Positions 1 to 5,345 of a DNA stretch of 5,486 nucleotides are shown here, one piece after another. The first letter of the stretch is position 1; every line of letters begins with the position of its first letter. The DNA is from DASXRC01 sp036506495 (GTDB lineage Bacteria; Actinomycetota; Actinomycetes; Mycobacteriales; Micromonosporaceae). Where the stretch lies: NCBI GenBank assembly GCA_036506495.1, contig DASXRQ010000141.1, forward strand, positions 1-5,486. Direction: 5' to 3'. A model generated the notes under the pieces. It searched no databases, was not told the origin of the DNA, and was given only the letters and a program-made list of their open reading frames with translations. Both the position numbers and the translations under genes were made by a program.

Positions 1-1281
1 GTTCGCGCGCTGGCGGGCTCGCACGGGCCGGCGCCGGTGCGTGCGGTGCGGGGAATGGCCCGCCTGCCCGGCGCCATGCGAGACTATCGAGGCCACCGAG
101 CGGCCATCTGCGAGGTCGGCCAGATGCTGACCGACCGGCTCGGCCTGCCCGAGTCGGTGAGCGGCATGTTCGCGCATGTGACCGAGCGTTGGGACGGTAA
201 GGGCGAGCCGCGGCGGCTGCGGGGTGAGGAGATCCCGCTCGCCATGCGCATCGTTCACGTGGCCACCGACGCGGCCCTCCAGCACCTGATCGGCGGCGCC
301 GGGCACGCCGCTCGGGTGATCCGCGAGCGGGCAGGTCACGCGTTCGACCCCACGATCGCGACGCTGCTGGCCGACGACGCCGCGGAGGTTCTCGCGTTCG
401 ACGAGGAGGCCTCGGCTTGGGACGCGGCCCTCGCCCTCGAGCCGCGCCCGCATCTGTGCCTTGTGGGCGACCGCATCGAACGCGCGCTCGCGGCCATGGG
501 CGAGTTCACCGACCTGCTGTCCCCGTCCCTCGTCGGCCACTCCGGCGCCGTCGCCGACCTCGCCGGCGCTGCGGCGGCCCGCTGCCGGCTGGGCGACGCC
601 GAGGTGGCGGCGATCCGGCGAGCCGGGCTCGTGCACGACGTGGGTCGGGTGGCTATTCCCGCGTACATCTGGCAGAAGCCGGCCGCCCTGACCCCGGACG
701 AGTGGGAGCGGGTCCGTCTCCACGCGTACTACACCGAGCGCGTGCTGGCCCGTTCCCCGTTCCTGGCCAGCCTGGCGCCGATCGCGGGCTCGCACCACGA
801 GCGGCTCGATGGCGGTGGGTACCACCGCGGACTGACCGGAGCCGCCGTTCCGTTGCCGGCACGGATCCTCGCGGCCGCCGACGCGTACCAGGCGATGACA
901 CAGCCGCGGCCGCACCGCGCTGCGCTCACGTCGCGGCAGGCGGCAGACGCGCTCAGCGAGCAGGCGCGCATCGGTCGGCTCGCCCCGGACGCCGTGTCCG
1001 CGGTGCTCGAGGCGGCGGGACATCCCGCGCCGCGGCTGGCCAGGCCCGCCGGCCTGACCGAGCGCGAGGTCGAGGTCGTCGCCATGCTGGCGCGCGGCCT
1101 GCAGACCAAGCAGATCGCACACGCGCTGGGAATCTCCGTTAAGACCGCGGACCGGCACGTGCAGAACGCGTACGCCAAGATGGGCATCTCCACTCGCGCG
1201 GCGGCGGCCGTATTCGCCATGCAGCACGGGCTCACGACGTGGGGAGAACTCCCGATCGCGCCAGCCGCCCGCCGCTCCTAG
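1..1281 (+). CDS. HD-GYP-type phosphohydrolase fused to a LuxR-family DNA-binding domain (5' end missing)
   Basis: The frame is open from base 1 to the TAG at 1279-1281, giving 426 codons with no convincing start, so the gene begins upstream. Seen: a complete HD-GYP-like domain with the HD pair at 634-639 (LVHDVGR) and the HHERLDGGGYHRGL signature at 793-834, then a LuxR/FixJ-type helix-turn-helix from 1054 (LTEREVEVV, TKQIAHALGISVKTADRHV, AKMGISTRAA). A second, degenerate GYP-like block lies nearer the N-terminus at 175-210 (HVTERWDGKGEP), followed by the helix GEEIPLAMRIVHVATDA, so the protein carries HD modules in tandem. Known: HD-GYP domains hydrolyse cyclic di-GMP or related nucleotides, and LuxR HTHs bind DNA. 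Inferred: a cytosolic one-component regulator that may sense or cleave a nucleotide. The GYP tyrosine and proline become Y-H here, so activity on c-di-GMP is uncertain. In-frame ATGs at 55 and 76 are possible but would cut into the first module. Confidence 0.85.
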   Translation, partial: VRALAGSHGPAPVRAVRGMARLPGAMRDYRGHRAAICEVGQMLTDRLGLPESVSGMFAHVTERWDGKGEPRRLRGEEIPLAMRIVHVATDAALQHLIGGAGHAARVIRERAGHAFDPTIATLLADDAAEVLAFDEEASAWDAALALEPRPHLCLVGDRIERALAAMGEFTDLLSPSLVGHSGAVADLAGAAAARCRLGDAEVAAIRRAGLVHDVGRVAIPAYIWQKPAALTPDEWERVRLHAYYTERVLARSPFLASLAPIAGSHHERLDGGGYHRGLTGAAVPLPARILAAADAYQAMTQPRPHRAALTSRQAADALSEQARIGRLAPDAVSAVLEAAGHPAPRLARPAGLTEREVEVVAMLARGLQTKQIAHALGISVKTADRHVQNAYAKMGISTRAAAAVFAMQHGLTTWGELPIAPAARRS

Positions 1282-1294
1282 CGTCACGGGCGAG

Positions 1295-1311
1295 GCACCC
1301 ACGGTGGGTGC
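1295..1311. repeat. Perfect 17-bp palindrome in the gap before the DUF998 gene
   Basis: GCACCCACGGTGGGTGC reads as two 8-base arms (1295-1302 and 1304-1311) around one central G. It starts 13 bases after the stop of the HD-GYP/LuxR gene and ends 10 bases before the AAGGAGG of the next gene. As RNA it could fold as a 6-bp stem with a 5-base loop, but no T run follows. The tight centre suits a DNA-binding dyad (operator) for the downstream gene at least as well as a weak terminator. The symmetry is seen; either role is inferred. Confidence 0.5.
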
Positions 1312-1338
1312 ACCGATCCGAAGGAGGCGGTGAGGAAC

Positions 1339-2046
1339 ATGGCGCTCGATACCGCGGAACGCCGCGGCCTCAGCCTGGCCCCGGCAAACACGCGGCCGGT
1401 GGCGGTCGCCGGCTGGGCTGGCATTCTCGGCCCGGTCCTGTTCTCTGTGGTCTTCCTCGCTCAGGACGCGGTCCGGCCCGGCGGGTACGACCCCGTCACC
1501 GAGCCGGTCAGCGCGCTGGCGGCCGGGCCAACGTGGTGGCTCCATCAGCTGAACTTCGTCGCGTTCGGCGTACTCACGCTCGTGTTCGCCGTCGGCCTGC
1601 ACGTCGGCGTACGGCGGACGCGGCTGGGGTGGCTCGGGCCGGCGCTGCTGTTCGTCAGCGGCATCGGTCTGTTGCTGGGCGCGGCGTTCCCGCTCGCGGA
1701 GGACGCGTCCGGTGCCACCTACGATCCCGGCGGGCATTTCGTCGCCGGGATGCTGTTCTTCCCCACCAGCGCGGTCGCCCTCGTCGCCTTGTCGCATCGG
1801 CTGCGGAGCGACCCGCGTTGGCGCAGTCTCGCGACGTACACTCTGGCCGCCGGGGCGGTCGCCCTCGCCGGCGGGGTCACGATGGTGGCGTTCGTCGTAC
1901 CCGACGAAGCCCCACTGCACGCCTGGGCCGGTCTGGCGCAACGAGTGCTGATCCTGGCCGTACTGTTTCCATGCCGTGTCGCCCTCGGCGCGCGGCTGCT
2001 CCGCGAGGGGAGCACTTCCGAGCAGCCGCCGCACTCGTCGATTTGA
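1339..2046 (+). CDS. DUF998 family six-helix membrane protein
   Basis: This encodes 235 residues. The ATG at 1339 is preferred because AAGGAGG (1321-1327) sits 11 bases before it; the in-frame GTG at 1330 is only 2 bases from that Shine-Dalgarno. Hydrophobic segments at about residues 21-42, 68-90, 98-118, 131-152, 165-187 and 193-213 predict six membrane helices. The YDPVTEPVSALAAG stretch after helix 1 (residues 50-63) and a polar loop with TYDPGGHFVAG before helix 4 match the DUF998 pattern. DUF998 proteins are integral membrane proteins of undefined biochemical role, common in actinobacteria. The short hydrophilic C-terminus (from about 221) should be cytosolic. The gene follows the HD-GYP/LuxR gene on the same strand after 57 bases, so co-transcription is possible, though a palindrome lies between them. 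No function is claimed. Confidence 0.85.
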   Translation: MALDTAERRGLSLAPANTRPVAVAGWAGILGPVLFSVVFLAQDAVRPGGYDPVTEPVSALAAGPTWWLHQLNFVAFGVLTLVFAVGLHVGVRRTRLGWLGPALLFVSGIGLLLGAAFPLAEDASGATYDPGGHFVAGMLFFPTSAVALVALSHRLRSDPRWRSLATYTLAAGAVALAGGVTMVAFVVPDEAPLHAWAGLAQRVLILAVLFPCRVALGARLLREGSTSEQPPHSSI

Positions 2047-2124
2047 CCGACAGCGCCCGGGGTGTCGCACGTGAAGTCACGTTGCTGCGCTTCACTCTCC
2101 GACGGCACGGGCTGCAAGACAGCC

Positions 2125-2170
2125 ACGCCCTCCGAGGCGGTGGCGGCCACCCCGCCGCCTGCGGAGGCGT
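2125..2170. terminator. Long imperfect hairpin between convergent genes, probable bidirectional terminator
   Basis: The arms pair as ACG (2125-2127) with CGT (2168-2170), CCTCCG (2129-2134) with CGGAGG (2162-2167), and AGGCGGTGG (2135-2143) with CCGCCGCCT (2152-2160, one T-G wobble). The loop has 8 bases, and there is one single-base bulge in each arm (C2128, G2161). This gives about 18 pairs, very G/C rich. It lies between the end of the DUF998 gene (2046) and the end of the minus-strand regulator (2264), where a shared terminator is expected. No T tract follows on either strand, so termination would be of the U-tract-less kind often proposed for actinomycetes. I see no gene in the rest of the 2047-2263 gap. 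Confidence 0.5.
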
Positions 2171-2263
2171 ACTCGGAACCTACCGCCCCGACATCGCTCG
2201 CTTGACCAGGCGGCCTTCCGTCATCCAAGCGTGAACGAGCCAGCCGACACGGTTACCGGAGGA

Positions 2264-4003
2264 CTAGGCGGCGGTACCCGCGAGGCGCCGGCCGAGATTT
2301 TCGCGGTGCTCAACGCTGCGCGTGAGAAAGCCGTGCATTCCAAACCGGCCCGCCTGCTCCTCAAACGCGGCCAACCAGGCCGGTGCTGCCGGCATGGCGT
2401 TGGCGATGGCCAGTTCGCACAGGGAGTCCAGCGCGTTGCAGCGCACCCATTGGTACGTGGCGGTGCCCCGAGCGCACCGGCCGTAGGCGTCGTCCAGCCA
2501 GGTCACCGCCCGGTCCACCGCGCCGTCGGCGGCGGCCACCAGGCCCAGTCCGCGGGCTGCCGCGCTTTCCCAGCACGGGCTGTACTCGAAGTTTCGGGCC
2601 AGCGCGTACGCCTCCTGGAACATCTGGTCCGCCCGGTCCAGTTGCCCGCAGCGCAGCGCCGCCTCGGCCCGCAGTGACTCGGGCCACGGCCGGAACCCGA
2701 TCCAGTGCACCCGGGCGAGGTGGATCGCCTGATCGAGCGGAGCGATGGCGGCGGCGGTGTCGCCACGTAACAGGTGAGCTTTGCCCAGCATGGACAGCGC
2801 GTACGCCGCGTTTCGGGGGTCCGCGTCGACCGGCGCGCTGCTTAGCGCCCTCTCGAGCTCCTCGATGCCTTCGGCGTAGCGACCGATGTCGACGATCGCG
2901 GTACCTCGAATGGTGGACACCCGCGAAACCTTGACCGGGTCTCCGGCGCACCGGGTCGCCGCCACATCGGTCCAATGCAGGGCCCGCGAGTACTGGCCGC
3001 GGAGCAACTCGGTCGTCGCGTACTGCAACTCGGCCACCCCGAGCAGGCGCTCGTCGCCGAGTTGGGCGGCGAGCGCCATCGCTTCGTGCTGTATGGTCGC
3101 CGATTCCGCACCGCCGCCTAGGCTGCTGACGCCCAGCCCGTACCCGCAGATCAGCAGAGCGCGCAGCAGCACTGCCGGATCGCCCCGACGGCGGGCGGCC
3201 GTGATCGCCCTGCGCATGCTGGCCAGCGCCGGGTCGTACGAGCCGGCGTGCAGCCAGACCAGGCCGAGGTTCGACCACGCCTTGATGCTGGCCGCTTCGG
3301 CGTCCATGTCGTCGTCGACGGCGTTCTGGCCCACCGTCAGCAGGCCCTGGCCCGGCTCCACGCCCAGGTCGCGCCGGACGAGGTCGATCGCCGCCTGGCG
3401 CTGCCGGCGCGCACTGGCCGGGTCGCCGGCGGCCAGCAGACAGCGCACGTACAGCTCCTGCAGTTCCTCGTCGTACGGGTTTGCCGCGACGAGTTTTGCC
3501 GCCGTCGCGGCGGCCTGGTCGGTCTGCCCTGCCGTCAGCCGCGCCAGCACGGACTCATGCAGGACGGCTCCGACGACGCTGCCCAGGTGACGGCGCTCGG
3601 CGGTCAGCCACGCCTCGAACCCCGGACACCCGGTCAAGCTCAGCCCCTGCAACAACTCCGCGCCGGGATTCGCGATGAGCACCGCTTGCCGCCACGATCC
3701 GGAGCGCACCACGGCGACGTCCAGCACGTCAGTCGGCGCGAGACGCACCGAGATCGGATCGCCGCGCAGCCCGGACTCCGCGCCGAGGAGGCGGCGCAGC
3801 TCGTGCAGATTCCACCGCAGGGCCGCCAGCGGGTCGTTCGCGTCGGGGAACAGCAGCGCGGCCGCCCGGGTCCGGGAGACCGGCTGGTCGCTGAGCACCA
3901 AATAGGCCAACAGCCCCCACGCCTTGTGGCCGCGCGGCGGCGCGACCGGCACGCCGTCTCGCCGCACGGTCGGGTTGCCCAGCAGGCTGATCTCCAGTCC
4001 CAT
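2264..4003 (-). CDS. SARP/AfsR-like transcriptional regulator: winged helix, BTAD and TPR array
   Basis: This encodes 579 residues, starting at the ATG complementary to 4001-4003. That start is chosen because the family N-terminus (MGLEISLLGNPTVRRDG) begins there and AAGGGGG lies 4 bases upstream. The frame stays open up to 4177, but those 58 extra codons look non-coding. Residues about 3-75 form an OmpR/SARP-type winged helix (GHKAWGLLAYLVL, SRTRAAALLFPD, ALRWNLHELRRLLG). Residues about 93-225 form a bacterial transcriptional activation domain, ending in the typical RRDLGVEPGQGLL. From about 240 to 550 there are some seven TPR-like helix pairs, for example KAWSNLGLVWLHAGSYDPAL, LLRGDTAAAIAPLDQAIHLA and GAVDRAVTWLDDAYGRC. 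There is no NB-ARC ATPase domain. Known: SARPs bind direct repeats and activate nearby promoters, and TPRs bind peptides or proteins. Inferred: a cytosolic activator of the divergent DUF4242 operon, perhaps autoregulated. It is not tied to any visible antibiotic cluster. Confidence 0.9.
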   Translation of the reverse strand: MGLEISLLGNPTVRRDGVPVAPPRGHKAWGLLAYLVLSDQPVSRTRAAALLFPDANDPLAALRWNLHELRRLLGAESGLRGDPISVRLAPTDVLDVAVVRSGSWRQAVLIANPGAELLQGLSLTGCPGFEAWLTAERRHLGSVVGAVLHESVLARLTAGQTDQAAATAAKLVAANPYDEELQELYVRCLLAAGDPASARRQRQAAIDLVRRDLGVEPGQGLLTVGQNAVDDDMDAEAASIKAWSNLGLVWLHAGSYDPALASMRRAITAARRRGDPAVLLRALLICGYGLGVSSLGGGAESATIQHEAMALAAQLGDERLLGVAELQYATTELLRGQYSRALHWTDVAATRCAGDPVKVSRVSTIRGTAIVDIGRYAEGIEELERALSSAPVDADPRNAAYALSMLGKAHLLRGDTAAAIAPLDQAIHLARVHWIGFRPWPESLRAEAALRCGQLDRADQMFQEAYALARNFEYSPCWESAAARGLGLVAAADGAVDRAVTWLDDAYGRCARGTATYQWVRCNALDSLCELAIANAMPAAPAWLAAFEEQAGRFGMHGFLTRSVEHRENLGRRLAGTAA

Positions 4004-4014
4004 GCCGCCCCCTT

Positions 4015-4028
4015 GAGTACGGATACTC
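4015..4028. repeat. Inverted repeat GAGTA-CGGA-TACTC in the regulator leader
   Basis: Two perfect 5-base arms (4015-4019 and 4024-4028) flank a 4-base spacer. On the minus strand the element ends directly at the AAGGGGG Shine-Dalgarno of the SARP-like gene, about 11 bases before its start codon. It could be a small operator dyad, or an RNA hairpin affecting access to the ribosome binding site. The symmetry is seen; the function is inferred. Confidence 0.35.
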
Positions 4029-4065
4029 CGCCGTCGGCCGGGTCGGGGCAAGGCTGCGCAAGATC

Positions 4066-4087
4066 CGTCAAACGGTGCGTCAAACGG
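4066..4087. repeat. Exact tandem direct repeat CGTCAAACGG, period 12 bp (candidate operator)
   Basis: The 10-mer CGTCAAACGG occurs at 4066-4075 and again at 4078-4087, separated by TG. Each copy also has local dyad symmetry (CGT-CAA-ACG). Direct repeats about one helical turn apart upstream of a target are the known SARP recognition layout, usually 11 bp between starts; the 12 here is close but not identical. The pair lies 63-84 bases upstream of the regulator's start codon and 180-201 bases upstream of the DUF4242 start. Binding by the adjacent regulator is inferred. Confidence 0.45.
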
Positions 4088-4110
4088 CTTCTTTCGCCAC
4101 ACCGCCACGG

Positions 4111-4129
4111 TCCAACGCCCGATCCAACG
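4111..4129. repeat. Second direct repeat pair TCCAACG, period 12 bp
   Basis: TCCAACG occurs at 4111-4117 and 4123-4129, again 12 bp start to start. Its core resembles the first pair (TCAAACG at 4068 and 4080), giving a common TC-[A/C]-AACG in four copies. The inner gap from 4080 to 4111 is 31 bp, about three helical turns, so all four could face the same side of the helix. A shorter, 7-base repeat like this is weaker evidence alone than the 10-mer pair. Confidence 0.35.
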
Positions 4130-4266
4130 GCGGCCGCAGAGGATCGGCCAGTACATCCGCACAGAGGAGGCCAACACACACGTGGGGCTGTGGTACCCGC
4201 CGCGACGGCGCTACCACGGCACCCAACCGGCTCGTCCAGCCATATAACTGAGGACGGCGAAGCAGC

Positions 4267-4539
4267 ATGCCCAGGTTCCTTGTCGAGCGCACATTCCCCA
4301 GCGGCCTGCAGATCCCGGTCACCCACGAAGGCGCCGAGGCGTGCCTTTCGGTCGCGCAAGCCAACGCTACTGAGCAGGTCACCTGGGTGCACTCTTACGT
4401 GACATCCGACCGCAGCAAGACCTACTGCGTGTACGACGGCCCCGATGCCGCAGCGATCCACCGCGCCGCCGAGAAGAACGGCCTACCCGTCGACTCGGTC
4501 ACCGAGGTCCGCGTACTGGACCCGTACTTCTACCACTGA
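4267..4539 (+). CDS. DUF4242 family small protein (SCO4226-like, putative nickel-binding)
   Basis: This encodes 90 residues, full length for the family, with no signal peptide, so it is cytosolic. Recognised by the N-terminal MPRFLVERTFPSGL, the central VTWVHSYVTSDRSKTYCVYD (residues 38-57), the helix AAAIHRAAEKNGLPV (61-75) and the C-terminal TEVRVLDPYFYH. Known: DUF4242 proteins have a ferredoxin-like alpha/beta fold, and Streptomyces coelicolor SCO4226 of this group was described as a nickel-binding protein. Candidate ligands seen here are His20, Cys26, His42, Cys54, His65 and the terminal His90; which of them bind metal cannot be told from sequence. It is the first gene of a plus-strand unit divergent from the SARP-like regulator, and a remnant of a second copy follows directly after its stop. 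Family assignment is firm; metal binding and physiological role are inferred from the family. Confidence 0.9.
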   Translation: MPRFLVERTFPSGLQIPVTHEGAEACLSVAQANATEQVTWVHSYVTSDRSKTYCVYDGPDAAAIHRAAEKNGLPVDSVTEVRVLDPYFYH

Positions 4540-4544
4540 GCTCC

Positions 4545-4616
4545 ATCCGGCAGGTGGCCGAGCGCAACGGGCTGCCGGTGGCCACCATCGCCGAGGTACG
4601 GGTGCTGGACCCGTAC
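4545..4616 (+). pseudogene. C-terminal remnant of a second DUF4242 gene
   Basis: Translation in the frame of 4545 gives IRQVAERNGLPVATIAEV followed by RVLDPY, which aligns without gaps to residues 64-87 of the intact neighbour (IHRAAEKNGLPVDSVTEV, RVLDPY). The first roughly 63 residues of this copy are absent: homology begins within a few bases of the upstream TGA (4537-4539) and in a different frame. Many synonymous and conservative differences separate the two copies, so this is an old paralogue, not a recent duplicate. The usual stop after DPYFY is gone and the frame runs on into the secreted-protein gene. It most likely marks a deletion that joined the end of the first copy to the inside of the second. 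No start or ribosome binding site is convincing, so I call it broken. Confidence 0.75.
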
Positions 4617-4643
4617 TCCCGCCAGAGAAAGAGGTTGTGCCCG

Positions 4644-5183
4644 ATGCTACGTAGACTCCTCATCCCGATGGTCGTTGCCGCGCTGGTGGGCGCCATCGCG
4701 ACTCCCGCGTACGCGGCCTGCCGCCGTCCCGGCCTCGGCCAGGTCAGGCACGCCACGGCCAGGTACCACAACGTCGCGGTCGCGGAGCAGGCCGGTTACG
4801 GCCGGTTCGTCGACGTCCACGGCGTCGCCTGCATCGACATGCCCGGCATGGGCGCCATGGGTATCCACTACGTCAACGGTTCGCTCGTCGGGGACGGTGA
4901 GATCGATGCGCTCATTCCCGAGGCGGTCGTGTATGAACCGGACGCCGCCGGCCGCCTGCACCTCGTCGCCGTCGAGTACGTCGTGACCCAGCAGGCGTGG
5001 GACGCCCACTACCGGCACCCACCCACGCTGTTCGGTCACCGGTTCGACTTCACCGCGAGCCCCAACCGGTACGGTCTTCCGCCCTTCTACTCCCTGCACG
5101 CGTGGGTGTGGAAGCACAACCCCGCCGGCACGTTTGCCATGTGGAACCCTCGCGTCAGCTGCGTAGCGGAAGATGCCACCTGA
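4644..5183 (+). CDS. Secreted protein of unknown function, His/aromatic-rich, with Sec signal peptide
   Basis: This encodes 179 residues. The ATG at 4644 is chosen because GAAAGAGG (4627-4634) lies 9 bases upstream and a classic signal peptide starts there: MLRR, a hydrophobic core LLIPMVVAALVGAIA, and an AYA-A cleavage site after residue 24. An in-frame GTG at 4554 would add the DUF4242 remnant and bury the signal. The mature part (about 155 residues) has no membrane helix. Striking blocks are GAMGIHYVNGSLVGDG (70-85), LIPEAVVYEP (90-99), LVAVEYVV (107-114), NRYGLPPFYSLHAWVWKHNP (141-160) and MWNPRVSC (166-173). Three cysteines (26, 63, 173) would allow a disulfide, and many histidines could bind metal. 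I know similar uncharacterised actinobacterial proteins with this HAWVWKHNP block but no function. It is the likely second gene of the DUF4242 operon, and a strong terminator follows. Confidence 0.85.
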   Translation: MLRRLLIPMVVAALVGAIATPAYAACRRPGLGQVRHATARYHNVAVAEQAGYGRFVDVHGVACIDMPGMGAMGIHYVNGSLVGDGEIDALIPEAVVYEPDAAGRLHLVAVEYVVTQQAWDAHYRHPPTLFGHRFDFTASPNRYGLPPFYSLHAWVWKHNPAGTFAMWNPRVSCVAEDAT

Positions 5184-5218
5184 TTCCGCTCGACGATTTC
5201 GGTGGCGGCCTGCGGCAT

Positions 5219-5258
5219 CGCGGTAACCCGCGGACACCTGGACCCGTTGAGAGGTCCA
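5219..5258. repeat. Two short inverted repeats in the 3' untranslated region
   Basis: CGCGG (5219-5223) pairs with CCGCG (5228-5232) around TAAC, and TGGACC (5239-5244) pairs with GGTCCA (5253-5258) around an 8-base loop. Both lie between the stop of the secreted-protein gene and the main terminator. They could be 3' end structures of the transcript; such small stems are common in GC-rich DNA, so significance is low. Confidence 0.25.
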
Positions 5259-5282
5259 ACCGCCGCCGGATCGATCCCACCA

Positions 5283-5333
5283 GCGGCGAGCCGCCGGTTC
5301 CGGCACACCGGACGGCGGCTCGCCGCGTTCTTT
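5283..5333 (+). terminator. Strong rho-independent-type terminator after the secreted-protein gene
   Basis: A perfect 14-bp stem (5283-5296 with 5313-5326) continues through a 2-base bulge (5297-5298) into a further 5-bp stem (5299-5303 with 5308-5312) closed by a CACA loop. This gives 19 pairs, followed directly by GTTCTTT (5327-5333). It sits 100 bases after the stop at 5183 and just before the next gene, so it should end the DUF4242/secreted-protein transcript and insulate the VOC gene. Confidence 0.85.
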
Positions 5334-5338
5334 ATGCT
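5333..5338 (+). promoter_or_regulatory. Possible -10 box TATGCT for the VOC gene
   Basis: TATGCT fits the TAnnnT pattern and lies 7 bases before the ATG at 5346, so a transcript would begin at or next to the start codon and be nearly leaderless, a frequent arrangement in actinobacteria. The only -35-like sequence at a fitting distance is CGGACG (5309-5314), inside the terminator stem, and it matches only the GAC core. Weak evidence. Confidence 0.25.
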
Positions 5339-5345
5339 CGGAGAC

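Larger units (their letters stand above)
4004..4266. promoter_or_regulatory. Divergent control region between the SARP-like regulator and the DUF4242 operon
   Basis: This 263-base stretch has no credible gene; frames crossing it are shadows of the neighbours. It must hold the promoters of both divergent units. It contains two pairs of 12-bp-period direct repeats and a dyad next to the regulator start (listed separately). GAGGA at 4250-4254, 12 bases before the ATG at 4267, is the likely though long-spaced Shine-Dalgarno of the DUF4242 gene. I find no pair of canonical -35/-10 boxes in either direction, which fits activator-dependent promoters. Confidence 0.6.

Noticed and set aside
1239..2234. 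Long open frame of 331 codons on the plus strand overlapping the DUF998 gene
   Set aside because: Arg/Ala/Pro-rich translation typical of an out-of-frame reading of GC-rich DNA; the DUF998 frame has family motifs and membrane helices.
2047..2263. Possible decayed gene in the convergent gap
   Set aside because: The open frames here have no recognisable motif or ribosome binding site; only the hairpin stands out.
4066..4087. TTTGACG on the minus strand within the direct repeats as -35 boxes of the regulator promoter
   Set aside because: TTGACG is a fair -35, but nothing resembling a -10 box lies 16-18 bp downstream for either copy.
4004..4177. In-frame N-terminal extension of the SARP-like regulator by 58 residues
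   Set aside because: The extension is rich in Trp, Arg and Pro, has no family similarity and crosses the repeats and dyad; the family N-terminus begins at the ATG at 4003 with a Shine-Dalgarno.
4243..4248. TATAAC as -10 box for the DUF4242 operon
   Set aside because: It would start transcription at about 4255, after the likely Shine-Dalgarno GAGGA (4250-4254), and there is no -35 match at 17 bp upstream.
3248..4402. Long open frame of 384 codons on the plus strand antisense to the regulator
   Set aside because: It is the shadow of the regulator's reading frame, rich in Arg, Gln, His and Pro with no domain, and runs over the intergenic region into the DUF4242 gene in the wrong frame.
3640..4461. 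Minus-strand open frame across the divergent region
   Set aside because: It overlaps both the DUF4242 gene and the regulator in the wrong frames and shows no motif; the repeats show this gap is regulatory.
4554..4643. GTG start at 4554 giving a 209-residue protein
   Set aside because: It would place a DUF4242 fragment before a clear signal peptide; the ATG at 4644 has its own ribosome binding site.
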